Positions 1 to 8,223 of a DNA stretch of 59,850 nucleotides are shown here, in pieces. Numbering within the stretch: position 1 is the first letter of the stretch; each line of letters begins with the position of its first letter. Below the pieces are notes generated by a model that had not been told where the DNA came from, did not search any database, and was given only the letters and a program-made list of their open reading frames with translations. A program made the translations under genes and the position numbers. Origin of the DNA: a virus; the IMG/VR virus record IMGVR_UViG_3300036768_000388, positions 1-59,850 of that record; one strand, 5' to 3'.

Positions 1-38
1 GCTATCATAACAGAAGATTCTGTGATGACGGAGAATCG

Positions 39-557
39 ATGAGTTTTGTTGATCTGCAAGAGCAAGTTAAGGTACAAAAATATCAAATGTATATTGAGCC
101 ATCTTTACTAACTAAGTTAAAAATCAATGGTGTTGATATTAATGAATCTATTATGTTCTTTGCTACTCAAGTAGATCTAATGATAAATTGCCCACCTAAT
201 TATGGTAAAGATAAAAATGGTCTCAGAAAGATGAACGTTGATGTTAGGTTGCTTAAAGGGTATTATCCTAAGACAAAGTTATTGTTTAAGATTAGTGTAG
301 TTGAAAGATATGATTATTTCTCAGATCATAAGTACACCGTTAAAGTGTCTGAGCTGGTTCAAAGGTTTAAGAGACAATATTATTATAAGTATACTTTTAA
401 TTCATCTCAAGTTGAAAAAGAAATCTCAAAAAGACTAGAGAATAACCTATTAGGAACTAAGCATGAAGTATCCGATCTAATATCCCCTAAAGATGTACCG
501 AGAACGAGATGCATCTCACCTAAAGGTATGAAGCTATTTAAGCTTGAAGAGGAATAA
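39..557 (+). CDS. hypothetical protein, 172 aa
   Basis: Not recognised. The ATG follows a CGGAG ribosome-binding site 5 nt upstream. The product is basic and rich in Lys, Tyr and Asn, with no signal peptide or membrane segment and no motif I can name; the middle alternates hydrophobic and charged residues like a beta-rich domain (LLFKISVVERYDYF). Its stop is followed one base later by the next ATG, so it looks like part of a small plus-strand operon running to about 1058. No function is proposed. Confidence 0.75.
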   Translation: MSFVDLQEQVKVQKYQMYIEPSLLTKLKINGVDINESIMFFATQVDLMINCPPNYGKDKNGLRKMNVDVRLLKGYYPKTKLLFKISVVERYDYFSDHKYTVKVSELVQRFKRQYYYKYTFNSSQVEKEISKRLENNLLGTKHEVSDLISPKDVPRTRCISPKGMKLFKLEEE

Positions 558-558
558 T

Positions 559-840
559 ATGCTATTAGAGATAATCATTGCAGCAGCTTGTATACAAGGA
601 CCAGGATGCAGTTATGCTACATCTGCTTACTACAGGCAGAGCGTCGAGTTGCAGCAGATTGTTTCAAATGCTGAAAAATATGCTAACTCAATAGCAACTC
701 AATATCCAACGACTGTATATGCTCTTACACCAGTTTATACTTTAACTGTATCTAGAGTTGCTACATTTAAAGTTTATAAGACGTTAATGTTTGAAGTGAA
801 CATGAAGAATGAATATGTAGCATTGAGATGGAGTTACTGA
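559..840 (+). CDS. small protein with hydrophobic N-terminus
   Basis: 93 aa. I start at the ATG at 559 rather than an upstream TTG at 544, because GAAGAGGA lies 5-12 nt before 559. The N-terminus (MLLEIIIAAACIQGPGCS) is a short hydrophobic stretch ending in Gly/Cys and may be a signal peptide or lipobox-like segment, although no basic n-region precedes it. The rest is Tyr/Thr/Val-rich and could be extracytoplasmic. It overlaps the next gene by one base (TGATG). Function unknown. Confidence 0.65.
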   Translation: MLLEIIIAAACIQGPGCSYATSAYYRQSVELQQIVSNAEKYANSIATQYPTTVYALTPVYTLTVSRVATFKVYKTLMFEVNMKNEYVALRWSY

Positions 841-1058
841 TGAAAGTTTGTTACTTAAATGATGAGAGTGTGCAGGTTAAAGTTAGAATAACCAACCAAG
901 ATGGCGATAACGAACACCCTACTCTAAGTCCTCACGAGATGAAGGTTTTCGAAGTCCATGCGCCTGAAGGATTAGTTCTGTTTGTAAAGAAGTGGGGCAA
1001 TCACATTGCCCTCTTATCGCACATGCTGTTGGTTGCACTTGATGAACTACATTCTTAG
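840..1058 (+). CDS. hypothetical protein, 72 aa
   Basis: An ATG at 828 is in frame, but GGAG at 830-833 places the likely start at 840, overlapping the upstream stop (TGATG), a translational-coupling arrangement. The product is small and beta-rich (MKVCYLNDESVQVKVRI) with no known motif. Its 3' end overlaps by 4 nt a convergent minus-strand mini-gene. Confidence 0.65.
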   Translation: MKVCYLNDESVQVKVRITNQDGDNEHPTLSPHEMKVFEVHAPEGLVLFVKKWGNHIALLSHMLLVALDELHS

Positions 1059-1195
1059 AAAAAAATACATGAGTTTGGCTTCTTCTGATATGAATTTATA
1101 TCAATCTCACAGTAGCCGCAAGTTGGGCACCTATTCCAGAATATGAGTTCTGGGTGAGATAACATATGTACGAGTTTACATTTTGGGCAATTCAT
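1055..1195 (-). CDS. mini zinc-ribbon protein, 46 aa
   Basis: A short minus-strand ORF begins MNCPKCKLVH and contains CPKC near residues 3-6 and CPTC about 17 residues later, followed by GYC. Two CPxC knuckles at this spacing are the hallmark of a zinc ribbon. The gene is convergent with the upstream plus gene and divergent from the next. There is no clear Shine-Dalgarno site, but TATAAT lies just upstream on the minus strand, so the mRNA could be nearly leaderless. The paired CPxC knuckles are seen; nucleic-acid binding is inference. Confidence 0.5.
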   Translation of the reverse strand: MNCPKCKLVHMLSHPELIFWNRCPTCGYCEIDINSYQKKPNSCIFF

Positions 1196-1220
1196 TTATA
1201 TATATTATACGAGGTTATTT

Positions 1221-1613
1221 ATGAAGTTAAAAGTAGACGACTTAAATTCAATACTAACACTAGTTAAAGCAACTGGTAACTACACATATAACAGGATTTA
1301 TAGCAGTAAGGATGCAGCTGCATATCGTCATGCGATGAAGGATTGCATCTCTACATTAGAAGAGGGTCTAGAGAACCTAGATCTAATTAGACATAAAGTA
1401 GAGTGTCTGAGATCGGAACCAAACTCTCTATATAAGGATAAACTCTTCAACAATAAGTCCTCAGAGAGAAGGTATTATTTGTTGGCAGTTAATCAGACGA
1501 TTGAGGTAATTGATAGTATTAAATTAAGATTTATAACTGGTGATACTGACTCATCTAATTATGTAAATAAAATAAGCGGTAATTACTTTTTACCAGCAAA
1601 GGTTTTTGTATGA
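1221..1613 (+). CDS. hypothetical protein, 130 aa, helical
   Basis: ATG preceded by GAGGT. The sequence looks all-helical (long Leu/Lys/Glu heptad-like stretches such as STLEEGLENLDLIRHKVECL) and has no enzyme motif. It overlaps the next gene by 4 nt (ATGA), so the two are co-translated. Not recognised. Confidence 0.75.
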   Translation: MKLKVDDLNSILTLVKATGNYTYNRIYSSKDAAAYRHAMKDCISTLEEGLENLDLIRHKVECLRSEPNSLYKDKLFNNKSSERRYYLLAVNQTIEVIDSIKLRFITGDTDSSNYVNKISGNYFLPAKVFV

Positions 1614-1897
1614 TAGTTTCTCTAAATCAATTAGATGCTGCACTTTCACAGATGAAATATAAATTGCTTGGCTATGCAGCAGATAAAGAGGATGATCTAC
1701 AAGTTAATATAGAGTTTATTCCAGCTGACCCAGGTAATGGTCAGCTGGTTGATGTTATTTGTTTAAAGGCTTCAAGACCATCTAAGCCAGAGGATATTAA
1801 GGCTTATTCTATGGTTGTTGAAGTTATGCCGTACAGTGAGAATCAACCGCCAACGGCTTCTATTATAGAGGGTTTTAAAATTACAGCTAAGTATTAG
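1610..1897 (+). CDS. hypothetical protein, 95 aa
   Basis: Starts inside the stop of the preceding gene (ATGA overlap). Small acidic beta/alpha protein with no transmembrane segment. Not recognised. It is the last sizeable member of the small 1221-1977 operon. Confidence 0.75.
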   Translation: MIVSLNQLDAALSQMKYKLLGYAADKEDDLQVNIEFIPADPGNGQLVDVICLKASRPSKPEDIKAYSMVVEVMPYSENQPPTASIIEGFKITAKY

Positions 1898-1905
1898 AGG
1901 TAAAT

Positions 1906-1977
1906 ATGAGTTACTTCAAATTAAGAAAAGATCTAACAAAGATTTTTGCTAGTAAAACTCTATACAGAAGTGTATAA
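1906..1977 (+). CDS. possible micro-protein, 23 aa
   Basis: AGAGG lies 5 nt before an ATG that opens a basic 23-codon frame (MSYFKLRKDLTKIFASKTLY...). The ribosome-binding site and operon position are the only support. Confidence 0.3.
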   Translation: MSYFKLRKDLTKIFASKTLYRSV

Positions 1978-1983
1978 AAGCGT

Positions 1984-2014
1984 AAAAAGTAGATCTAATA
2001 ATTTCGCTAGATCT
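1984..2014 (-). terminator. hairpin terminator for the 2029-2295 gene
   Basis: Read on the minus strand, AGATCTA / TAGATCT form a 7-bp stem (1991-1997 with 2008-2014) with a 10-nt loop, followed after a few bases by CTTTTT. It sits directly downstream of the minus-strand gene, as an intrinsic terminator would. The stem is AT-rich and therefore weak. Confidence 0.5.
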
Positions 2015-2028
2015 TGTAAAGAAATTAG

Positions 2029-2295
2029 TTAGATAATTTTACCTGGAGCAACTGATACTTGAGATACTGGACTTCCTGCAGTTGGGATACCAGGAGTAAC
2101 TTGAGCATTCTGAGTTATCTCCATAATGATATCCATAGCGATACCGCTGATAGCTTCTGCCATCTTTTGCCAGTGCTCATCAGCAATAGGGGTGTAACTT
2201 GAACCTTGGCCAGCAGCACTACCGAATTGTGCCTTAAGTCCATTGTAGATGGTCTCTTTCATCTTAGATTTAAGTGCATCTGGTTGCATTGGCAT
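2029..2295 (-). CDS. small virion-like protein, 88 aa
   Basis: A lone minus-strand gene among plus-strand genes, with AGGAG 9 nt before its ATG. The N-terminal half is an amphipathic helix region (MPMQPDALKSKMKETIYNGL); the C-terminus is a Pro/Gly/Ser/Val tail (PGIPTAGSPVSQVSVAPGKI). Small phage structural proteins often end in such PG-rich tails, so a virion or tail-associated role is possible; that is inference. It has its own terminator and shares a divergent region with the RNase H gene. Confidence 0.65.
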   Translation of the reverse strand: MPMQPDALKSKMKETIYNGLKAQFGSAAGQGSSYTPIADEHWQKMAEAISGIAMDIIMEITQNAQVTPGIPTAGSPVSQVSVAPGKII

Positions 2296-2332
2296 ATGTA
2301 CAATCTCCTATAATTATAAGGAATATTATACT

Positions 2333-2788
2333 ATGAAAATAGAAGTTTATGCAGATGGCTCAGGAAACACATTTGACTCAGATGGTGGATTTGGCTTCCG
2401 GATTCTTATCGACAACTCCGTATATAAAGAAGGGAGCGGTTATTTACCTAAAGCTACAAACAACGTTGCAGAAATTACAGCTGCAATTGCAGGGCTTGAA
2501 GAGCTTAAGCGATGCATATCAAGTGATCCTATATTCTCAACGAGTGATATATCAATTACACTTGTATGCGATAGCCAACTCGTGCTCGGATACGCGTCAG
2601 GTAAGTACAAATGTAAAGCGCTACACCTTACACAACTATATGTTAAGCTTCGTCAACTCTATAAAGAACTTAATTGTGAAACCCGCTGGGTAAGAGGTCA
2701 TAGTGGTGAGGAACATAATGAGGCATGTGATAAGTTGGCTAAAGCAGCTCGTAATGAAAAAGGACTCACTAGCGGAAGCAAACCGTAA
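2333..2788 (+). CDS. rnhA: ribonuclease HI
   Basis: Cleaves the RNA strand of RNA-DNA hybrids, probably removing replication primers or supporting host nucleic-acid turnover. The 151-aa product (start ATG 2333, AAGGA 10 nt upstream) has the full RNase HI pattern: Asp8 in YADGSGN, Glu47 in NNVAEITAAI, Asp80 in VCDSQLV, then WVRGHSGEEHNEACDKLA with His123 and Asp133. Length matches the bacterial single-domain family. A longer frame reaching upstream over the divergent gene is unlikely to be translated. It faces the 2029-2295 gene across a short divergent promoter region. Confidence 0.93.
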   Translation: MKIEVYADGSGNTFDSDGGFGFRILIDNSVYKEGSGYLPKATNNVAEITAAIAGLEELKRCISSDPIFSTSDISITLVCDSQLVLGYASGKYKCKALHLTQLYVKLRQLYKELNCETRWVRGHSGEEHNEACDKLAKAARNEKGLTSGSKP

Positions 2789-3219
2789 GTTTACAGAGTA
2801 TCATACATTAACGTACAATGATATGAGGATGGCTGAGATTTGAGTGGTTCTTAAAGTGATTACAATGTATAGATAAGAAAACAGAGTTGATCCAACTAGA
2901 CTGGGATGACCACATGAGATGGGATGGTATTGGACTTCATATAAGCAGAGAATTAAAGATGAACAAAACCACCCCTGACCTAAAAGCCATTTGTTATGGA
3001 AAACCTAGTTCACACTCACGACGCTTGCGTGAATTTACTGACACTACTGTGCTCGACCCCACATCCTGAGCATATATTTATATACCAGCGCTTGTGAGGT
3101 TACATAAGAATGTAACTCGAACTATAAAGCGTGTCCCAGTTTATGCAAATGGTTGCCCTTAACAAAGGTTCCGAGCAATTAAACTAGGCCACTACCCTCA
3201 AAAGAGGGCGGTGAGGCTA
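2789..3219. other. 431-bp intergenic region with RNA-like hairpins
   Basis: No convincing gene. The right half is less AT-rich than its surroundings. A strong hairpin at 3096-3118 (GAGGTTACA with TGTAACTC, one bulged G) is enclosed by CGCTT (3089-3093) pairing with AAGCG (3127-3131). A further hairpin lies at 3189-3216. No tRNA can be folded. It may be an untranslated RNA or the processed 3' region of the nrd transcript. Confidence 0.35.
3189..3216 (-). terminator. stem-loop downstream of nrdA
   Basis: CCCTC / GAGGG with an AAAA loop, extended by flanking CAC / GTG pairing across one mismatch and a wobble, lies within 5-30 nt of the nrdA stop. It is placed to end the nrdB-nrdA transcript, but no U-tract follows on the minus strand, so it may stabilise an mRNA end rather than terminate alone. 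Confidence 0.4.
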
Positions 3220-4929
3220 TCAACCATGACAAGATAAGCACTCATCCCCTGTTTTATTTTTAGGTCCCTCTTCTGCTTGTCTAGTTCCAGCATCAGCTTT
3301 AAGAACAGATGATGAGCGACAATAATATAATGTTTTAACACCAAGTCTCCACGCTTCCATATGAACTTCATTGAACCATTTAGGGTCAACGTTAACTGGG
3401 AAGAATAGATTTAAACTCTGAGCCTGATCGATAAACTTTTGTCTCTGCGCGGCTTGCTGTATAAGCGCCATCTGGTTTATCTCTCTAGCTGTTAAGAATA
3501 CTCTCTTCTCTTGCTCTGTGAGGAACTTAAGATGTTGTACGCTTCCACCATTACCCACTACAGTTTTCCAAACTTCAGATGTATCTTGACCTTTGGCTTT
3601 TAGTAATGCTTCAAATGTTGGATTCTTAACTAAGAAAACACCTTTAGCTGTTTTATCTGCATAAGCGTTAGCTGGGATTGGCTCTATACCATAGCTAACT
3701 TCTCCACTAATGATAGAGTTAGAGCGAGTAGGAGCTATAGCCATGAGATGTGTATGTCTCATACCAGTACCAGAACACCACTCAGGTTCACCATGCGACC
3801 TAGCCATTTCCTGCGATGCAAGAACGGCCTTATCTCTGATCGTTTTAAATAGTAAGGCGTTTAATTGCATTGCACTAAATGATTCAAATGGGATCATTTG
3901 AGATTGCAATAGCGTATGCCATCCAAGAACACCGATACCAATAGCTCTTGATTTTTCTGCAAATCTAACAGATCTTTCAAAACCGGGTAAGTTTTTAGCT
4001 TTAGATATGAACTCAGAAACAACGCCATCTAAGAAATATACTGCAAGCTGCGGAAGGTCTGTATCTTTCCACTCATCCCATTTAGCTGCGTTTAGTGATG
4101 ATAAGCAGCAAACAAAGCTATGCTCATCATCTGTATGTAATGTGATCTCGCTGCAGATGTTAGTCATCTCAACTTTAAGGTTGTTCTTAATATACGCTTC
4201 AGGGTTAGCTCTATTAACCGTATCTTCAAACAGTAAGTATGGTTCACCTGTCTCTAATCTTGTCTTAAGGATCTCGATCCACAGCTTTCTAGCCTCTGCA
4301 TCCTTATTCTCAACCTTCTTCATGAAGCTGTCAGAGATGATTACACAGTGGTTTATATTAAGACATTGTCTATTGACGTCCCCAACTTGTCTACGAATAC
4401 GTAAGAATTCATTTATATCTAAGTGGTCTACGTGTAAGTTAACAGAACTAGCACCACGTCTAACGTTACCTTGTGATGTTGCTATAGTAGCTGAGTCAAA
4501 CACTTTAGCCCAAGGGATAACTCCCTCAGACTTACCGTTCTTACCTTCTCTAATTAAGGCGCCACGACCTCTAACTCTAGATAAACCTATACCAACACCA
4601 CCACCATGCTTTGATAACATAGCCATCTCATGTACAGATTTATATATACCATCTACTGAATCTGGAACTGCAAGACCAAAGCAAGATATTGGTAAACCAC
4701 GATCTGTTCCTAAGTTTGCAGCCACAGGTGTGGCAGGACAAAGCCAGTTTTTAGCCATAGCTTCATAAAACTTATCTTCTAAATCTAATCTAGATATTTG
4801 ACTAGCAGCAGCTTTAGCAACTCTGCGATACATGTCAAATACATTTTCACCCTCTAATAAATAACCATTTTTTAAAGTTTTTAAACCGGCTTCTGTAAGC
4901 CACTCTGGATAATCAATACCTCTAATCAT
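3220..4929 (-). CDS. nrdA: ribonucleoside-diphosphate reductase, large subunit
   Basis: Catalytic alpha subunit of class I ribonucleotide reductase; with NrdB it makes deoxyribonucleotides. 569 aa from the ATG that overlaps the nrdB stop by 8 nt, with AGGAG upstream. Visible motifs: the redox Cys in PISCF (C83), active-site TNICSEI (N257, C259, E261), the partner Cys in CCLSSLN, the YYCRSS tyrosine pair of the radical path, and a C-terminal CLSC (C564, C567) that would be re-reduced by thioredoxin or glutaredoxin. It is much shorter than the about 760-aa E. coli enzyme, and no N-terminal ATP-cone is visible, so dATP feedback inhibition is probably absent, as is common in phages. Divergently transcribed from thyX. 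Confidence 0.96.
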   Translation of the reverse strand: MIRGIDYPEWLTEAGLKTLKNGYLLEGENVFDMYRRVAKAAASQISRLDLEDKFYEAMAKNWLCPATPVAANLGTDRGLPISCFGLAVPDSVDGIYKSVHEMAMLSKHGGGVGIGLSRVRGRGALIREGKNGKSEGVIPWAKVFDSATIATSQGNVRRGASSVNLHVDHLDINEFLRIRRQVGDVNRQCLNINHCVIISDSFMKKVENKDAEARKLWIEILKTRLETGEPYLLFEDTVNRANPEAYIKNNLKVEMTNICSEITLHTDDEHSFVCCLSSLNAAKWDEWKDTDLPQLAVYFLDGVVSEFISKAKNLPGFERSVRFAEKSRAIGIGVLGWHTLLQSQMIPFESFSAMQLNALLFKTIRDKAVLASQEMARSHGEPEWCSGTGMRHTHLMAIAPTRSNSIISGEVSYGIEPIPANAYADKTAKGVFLVKNPTFEALLKAKGQDTSEVWKTVVGNGGSVQHLKFLTEQEKRVFLTAREINQMALIQQAAQRQKFIDQAQSLNLFFPVNVDPKWFNEVHMEAWRLGVKTLYYCRSSSVLKADAGTRQAEEGPKNKTGDECLSCHG

Positions 4930-5896
4930 TAAAAACGCTCTCCTCGCTCCAGTCAACTACACCTTTAGAATAATCAGCAACACGTCCCGCAAAGAAGTCT
5001 TGATGCGCTTCGCCGACCGTCATGTAATCGAACCAATCTAATCTTGCGACAGCCTCTTTATCTAAGTTTGTCCAATTAGATTTTAACCCTAAATCATGTA
5101 ACTTAGTGTTTGCTCTATACTTAATGAATGCTTTTAAATCTTTAGGATCTAAGCCAAGAATTGGCTTTCCATCTTGGAAGACAGAATCAATAAACTGTTC
5201 TTCTAATTTTACTGCATCTCTTGCAGCTTGAAAAATAGATCTTTTAAGCTCATCGTCCCATATATCAGGGTTCTCCGCAATTAGTTGGCGAAATAACCAG
5301 CATCCAGCTTTAGAGTGTAAAGACTCATCTCTAACAGAGAAAGTAATTATCTCTCCAACGCCCTTCATCTTATTATGTCTAGAGTAATTCAATAAGATTG
5401 CGAAAGATGAAAATAACTGAACACCCTCTGCGAAACCACTAAATATGGCTAGAGATAAAGCTTTATCTATAATGCTCTTACCGTTAGTCTCTATAAGGTG
5501 ATCGATCTTAGCTTTTCCTGCAGGATCTTGTAGAAATGCGGCAAAATCATCTAGACCTAAAGTTTCATTTAGATATGCATAAGACTTAGTGTGTATTGTC
5601 TCCATATTGGCAAACGCAGCTGCCATCATTTGGATCTCTGGTTTCTTAAACCAATTATGTACTTTTCCAAGCCAGTAATCATTACCGACTACGATTTCAA
5701 CTTGCGTGAAGCTCTTTAAAACTCCACCAATTAGTTTCTTCTCTTCTTCTGTTAAGTTAGTGTTCCAATCAGTTAAGTCTCTAGCCATAGAGATTTCAGT
5801 ATGAAGCCAGTGAACTTGTTGCTGAGCAAGCCAGTATTCGTAAGCTTGAGGATACTCAAAAGGATAATAAACCAATCTAGGTTTTAGTAAACCCAT
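4922..5896 (-). CDS. nrdB: ribonucleoside-diphosphate reductase, small subunit
   Basis: Beta subunit that houses the diiron centre and stable tyrosyl radical. 324 aa, with GGGAGGG before the ATG. Likely ligands: E67 in FTQVEIVVG, E99 and H102 in METIHTKSY, E157 in FAEGVQ, E191 and H194 in RDESLH. Y106, four residues after H102, matches the radical tyrosine of the ETIHxxSY motif, so this is a Tyr-radical rather than a Phe-type subunit. It precedes nrdA, the reverse of the usual nrdA-nrdB order, and the two overlap by 8 nt, implying coupled translation. The divergent 5897-6035 region should carry promoters for nrdB and thyX. Confidence 0.96.
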   Translation of the reverse strand: MGLLKPRLVYYPFEYPQAYEYWLAQQQVHWLHTEISMARDLTDWNTNLTEEEKKLIGGVLKSFTQVEIVVGNDYWLGKVHNWFKKPEIQMMAAAFANMETIHTKSYAYLNETLGLDDFAAFLQDPAGKAKIDHLIETNGKSIIDKALSLAIFSGFAEGVQLFSSFAILLNYSRHNKMKGVGEIITFSVRDESLHSKAGCWLFRQLIAENPDIWDDELKRSIFQAARDAVKLEEQFIDSVFQDGKPILGLDPKDLKAFIKYRANTKLHDLGLKSNWTNLDKEAVARLDWFDYMTVGEAHQDFFAGRVADYSKGVVDWSEESVFND

Positions 5897-6003
5897 CAGC
5901 TTTGCCCTCCCATTTAATTGTTGTTATTGGTCGATACATATTTTACAAAGGATTCTGTAAACCACATTCAAACTTATCTCCTAAGTTACTTTTGCAAATA
6001 TTG

Positions 6004-6009
6004 TAGAAT
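6004..6009 (+). promoter_or_regulatory. candidate -10 box for thyX
   Basis: TAGAAT lies 27 nt before the thyX start. It belongs to a recurring TAnAAT box found before several plus-strand genes in this window. No convincing -35 hexamer accompanies it. Confidence 0.35.
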
Positions 6010-6035
6010 TTATCTTAACACGTGAGGGAGTAGAA

Positions 6036-6716
6036 ATGCAAGGTAATGACTCAATTAAACAATTTGAATTAATTTCTTCGTCAAATAACTTAGTGGAATT
6101 AGTCTCAATTACCCCTAACTCTGAAGAAGTTATAACCTATTGCGCTAGAGTTAGTAATCCAAATAATCAACTTAATTTTAATAACGCAGATAAATTAATT
6201 AACTATCTGATAGTGAATAAACACTGGAGCCCATTTGAAATGGCTCACATGACTCTGCAAATTAAAACATCAAGAGCTATTGCACCTCAAATATTAAGAC
6301 ATAGATCTTTTACATTTCAAGAGTTTAGTCAACGCTATGCTGCAGTGAATGAATCTGGTCTAGTGATGTACCAAGCTCGGCGTCAAGATAACAAGAATCG
6401 CCAGAACTCAATAGATGACCTATCAGATGAAGTAAAGCAAGAGTGGCTAAAGCGCCAAGAAGAGAATTGGAAGCAATCATTTGAGCATTATACTTGGGCA
6501 CTTAACAATGGCATAGCTAAAGAATGCGCCAGATCTATCCTCCCTATTGGGACTGGTACAACTCTATATATGTCGGGATCTATAAGATCTTGGATTCATT
6601 ATATTGAATTGAGGTCTTCTAATGGTACTCAGAAAGAGCACATGGATATTGCTATTGCTTGTAAAGATATCTTTAAAAGAGAACTGCCGGCGATTGCGGC
6701 AGCTCTTGGTTGGTAA
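6036..6716 (+). CDS. thyX: flavin-dependent thymidylate synthase
   Basis: Methylates dUMP to dTMP using methylenetetrahydrofolate, FAD and NADPH. The 226-aa product carries the family signature from R88: RHRSFTFQEFSQRY, with the RHR triplet and the conserved SxRY end. HWSPFEMAHM before it and the Arg/Tyr-rich C-terminal segment (RSWIHYIELRS) are also typical. GAGGGAG precedes the ATG. With dCMP deaminase, thymidylate kinase and RNR elsewhere in the window this completes a phage dTTP route that does not need host ThyA; a separate ThyA-fold enzyme at 31494 therefore probably does something else. Confidence 0.95.
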   Translation: MQGNDSIKQFELISSSNNLVELVSITPNSEEVITYCARVSNPNNQLNFNNADKLINYLIVNKHWSPFEMAHMTLQIKTSRAIAPQILRHRSFTFQEFSQRYAAVNESGLVMYQARRQDNKNRQNSIDDLSDEVKQEWLKRQEENWKQSFEHYTWALNNGIAKECARSILPIGTGTTLYMSGSIRSWIHYIELRSSNGTQKEHMDIAIACKDIFKRELPAIAAALGW

Positions 6717-6781
6717 TTATTTTGGGCTTGGCACGAACCATCTTCGTACGGCTATTTGCCAGGAGTTGGTCTATGTCATTC

Positions 6782-7045
6782 TTAACATCTTTTTTCAACT
6801 ATTTTCCACTGGCCATTTTCAGAACAAGTTAACTCTTCTTTAAGCATCTTGTCTGCTATCTTTTTCGGATCTGGCTTATACGTTCCCGCATCTATTTGTC
6901 TTTGGAGGTTTTTTATTTTAGCTTCTTTAACTTTTTCAGCGGGTATTCCGACAACGTTTGAGCTAGTAGGCAGAATCTTAGCTGACTTTTGTAACTCAGC
7001 TTTTGCTTCTTCCAGTGACTTAATTAACTGTTCGATAATGTTCAT
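6782..7045 (-). CDS. FlgM-like anti-sigma factor protein
   Basis: 87 aa from the ATG at 7045 (GGAG 7-10 nt upstream). A longer frame extends into the clpP region but lacks a ribosome-binding site. Residues about 37-71 (EKVKEAKIKNLQRQIDAG, then TYKPDPKKIADKMLKEEL) match the C-terminal sigma-28-binding helices of FlgM: a K/R-x-x-I helix, the G-T-Y-x-x-D-x-x-x-I-A core and a final ML helix. Known FlgM holds the flagellar sigma factor inactive. The phage protein may sequester host FliA or the phage's own sigma-like protein; that is inference. It ends in CSENGQWKIVEKRC, an extra tail not usual for FlgM. Monocistronic, minus strand, between plus-strand genes. Confidence 0.6.
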   Translation of the reverse strand: MNIIEQLIKSLEEAKAELQKSAKILPTSSNVVGIPAEKVKEAKIKNLQRQIDAGTYKPDPKKIADKMLKEELTCSENGQWKIVEKRC

Positions 7046-7123
7046 GTATAACTCCAATAACTTTATTCTACCATAAAAGACAATGAAAATTAACAAGTAC
7101 AATTCCACAAAAGGTGGTGCAAA

Positions 7124-7798
7124 ATGGACGATGAAATGGTTATTAAACCGAATGAAATCTGGGTAACTAAGTTTGACGAAGACCATGCACAAAAGTTCCG
7201 TCAACAGGTCTTAGAATCTGCAAAAACTGATCCGAATAAGCCTGTAGTTATCTATATTGATTCTTACGGTGGGTACGTTGACGCACTAGCTAAGATGATC
7301 GAAACACTAGATGAAATCCCTAACCCAGTAGTAACTGTATGTATGGGTAAAGCTATGTCTTGTGGAGCTATTCTTTTATCACATGGAGACGTGCGATTTC
7401 TAGGTGCTAATAGTAGAGTTATGGTTCATGAGGTTAGTTCTGGAACTTACGGTGATGTGCACGATATGCACGCAGACGTAAAAGAAACAGTTAGGTTGAA
7501 TGAGCATTTTATGGGCTTGTTAGCACGCAACTGTGGATTCAAGAGCTATGCAGAGTTGCGGTCTGTTATTAAGGACCAAGATGGAAGGGATAGGTATCTC
7601 TTTGGCGAAGATGCTATTAAATTCGGTATCGTAGATGTTATTGGTTTACCAAAAGTTGTAGGTAGATTAAACTATGAAGTTTCTAAACAAGCTAAGAAAT
7701 TAGCTTTTGAACCTCGCAATAAGCAATCTATCAGAACATCTCAATCTTCTAAAAAGAAAGTTAAAACTAAAAAATCTGATACTAAAAAACAAAGATAA
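7124..7798 (+). CDS. ClpP-like serine peptidase (copy 1)
   Basis: 224 aa, S14 family. Catalytic triad visible as S79 in GKAMSCGAIL, H102 in RVMVHEVSS and D156 in GRDRYLF; the oxyanion region SYGGYVDA is also present. AAGGTGG precedes the ATG. The last about 35 residues form a Lys/Ser-rich basic tail absent from bacterial ClpP. No ClpX/ClpA partner is seen nearby, but AAA+ proteins at 16358 and 19982 could supply unfoldase activity. In many phages an S14 peptidase near the capsid gene matures the prohead; this copy is far from the capsid gene, so an early proteolytic role is more likely. Confidence 0.88.
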   Translation: MDDEMVIKPNEIWVTKFDEDHAQKFRQQVLESAKTDPNKPVVIYIDSYGGYVDALAKMIETLDEIPNPVVTVCMGKAMSCGAILLSHGDVRFLGANSRVMVHEVSSGTYGDVHDMHADVKETVRLNEHFMGLLARNCGFKSYAELRSVIKDQDGRDRYLFGEDAIKFGIVDVIGLPKVVGRLNYEVSKQAKKLAFEPRNKQSIRTSQSSKKKVKTKKSDTKKQR

Positions 7799-7811
7799 TA
7801 TAGGAGGAGTT

Positions 7812-8141
7812 GTGTCAGACCAACAAGAAAAATCTCAGTCAGAGATCGATAGAACAGTGGCAATCACAGCAGAAGATTGTAATGCTGCTTTAGATTTCTG
7901 GAGACATTTTAATATTCCTATTAGCACAGAGTTACAGAATGCAATGGATTCTTTCTCAAGAGACCCATCTTTTGAGAATCAACAGAAAGTTAAATTCTAC
8001 GTGTGTAAGGCTATTGTAGAAACAGACCACCCTGCTTTTAAAGATGAGATGTTCTCTAAGATCGCAGAAGAGTGTGAAAACGTTAGCTTCCACATGCAAT
8101 TTGATAACGAACTAGAGTCAATATTAACAGAAAAAGAATAA
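7812..8141 (+). CDS. hypothetical protein, 109 aa
   Basis: I start at the GTG at 7812, just after AGGAGGAG (7802-7809), although an open frame continues upstream through the clpP tail. The product is acidic and helical (AEDCNAALDFWRHFNIP) with two Cys residues. Not recognised. Probably co-transcribed with clpP. Confidence 0.7.
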   Translation: MSDQQEKSQSEIDRTVAITAEDCNAALDFWRHFNIPISTELQNAMDSFSRDPSFENQQKVKFYVCKAIVETDHPAFKDEMFSKIAEECENVSFHMQFDNELESILTEKE

Positions 8142-8172
8142 TTTCCGGTACTTATAGTGGAGGACACCTAGG

Positions 8173-8196
8173 TATCACTTAGCTACCTAAGTGATA
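8173..8196. promoter_or_regulatory. perfect inverted repeat at a -10 box
   Basis: TATCACTTA and TAAGTGATA form a 9-bp perfect dyad with a 6-nt loop. The right arm runs into TATAAT (8195-8200). A dyad overlapping a -10 box suggests an operator; the same sequence could also fold as an mRNA hairpin after 7812-8141. Confidence 0.45.
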
Positions 8197-8223
8197 TAAT
8201 AAGTTAAACAAGGGGAAATTACT

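Noticed and set aside
2887-3069. TTG-started 60-codon frame
   Set aside because: No ribosome-binding site, atypical codon use, no homology pattern, and it lies next to the hairpin region.
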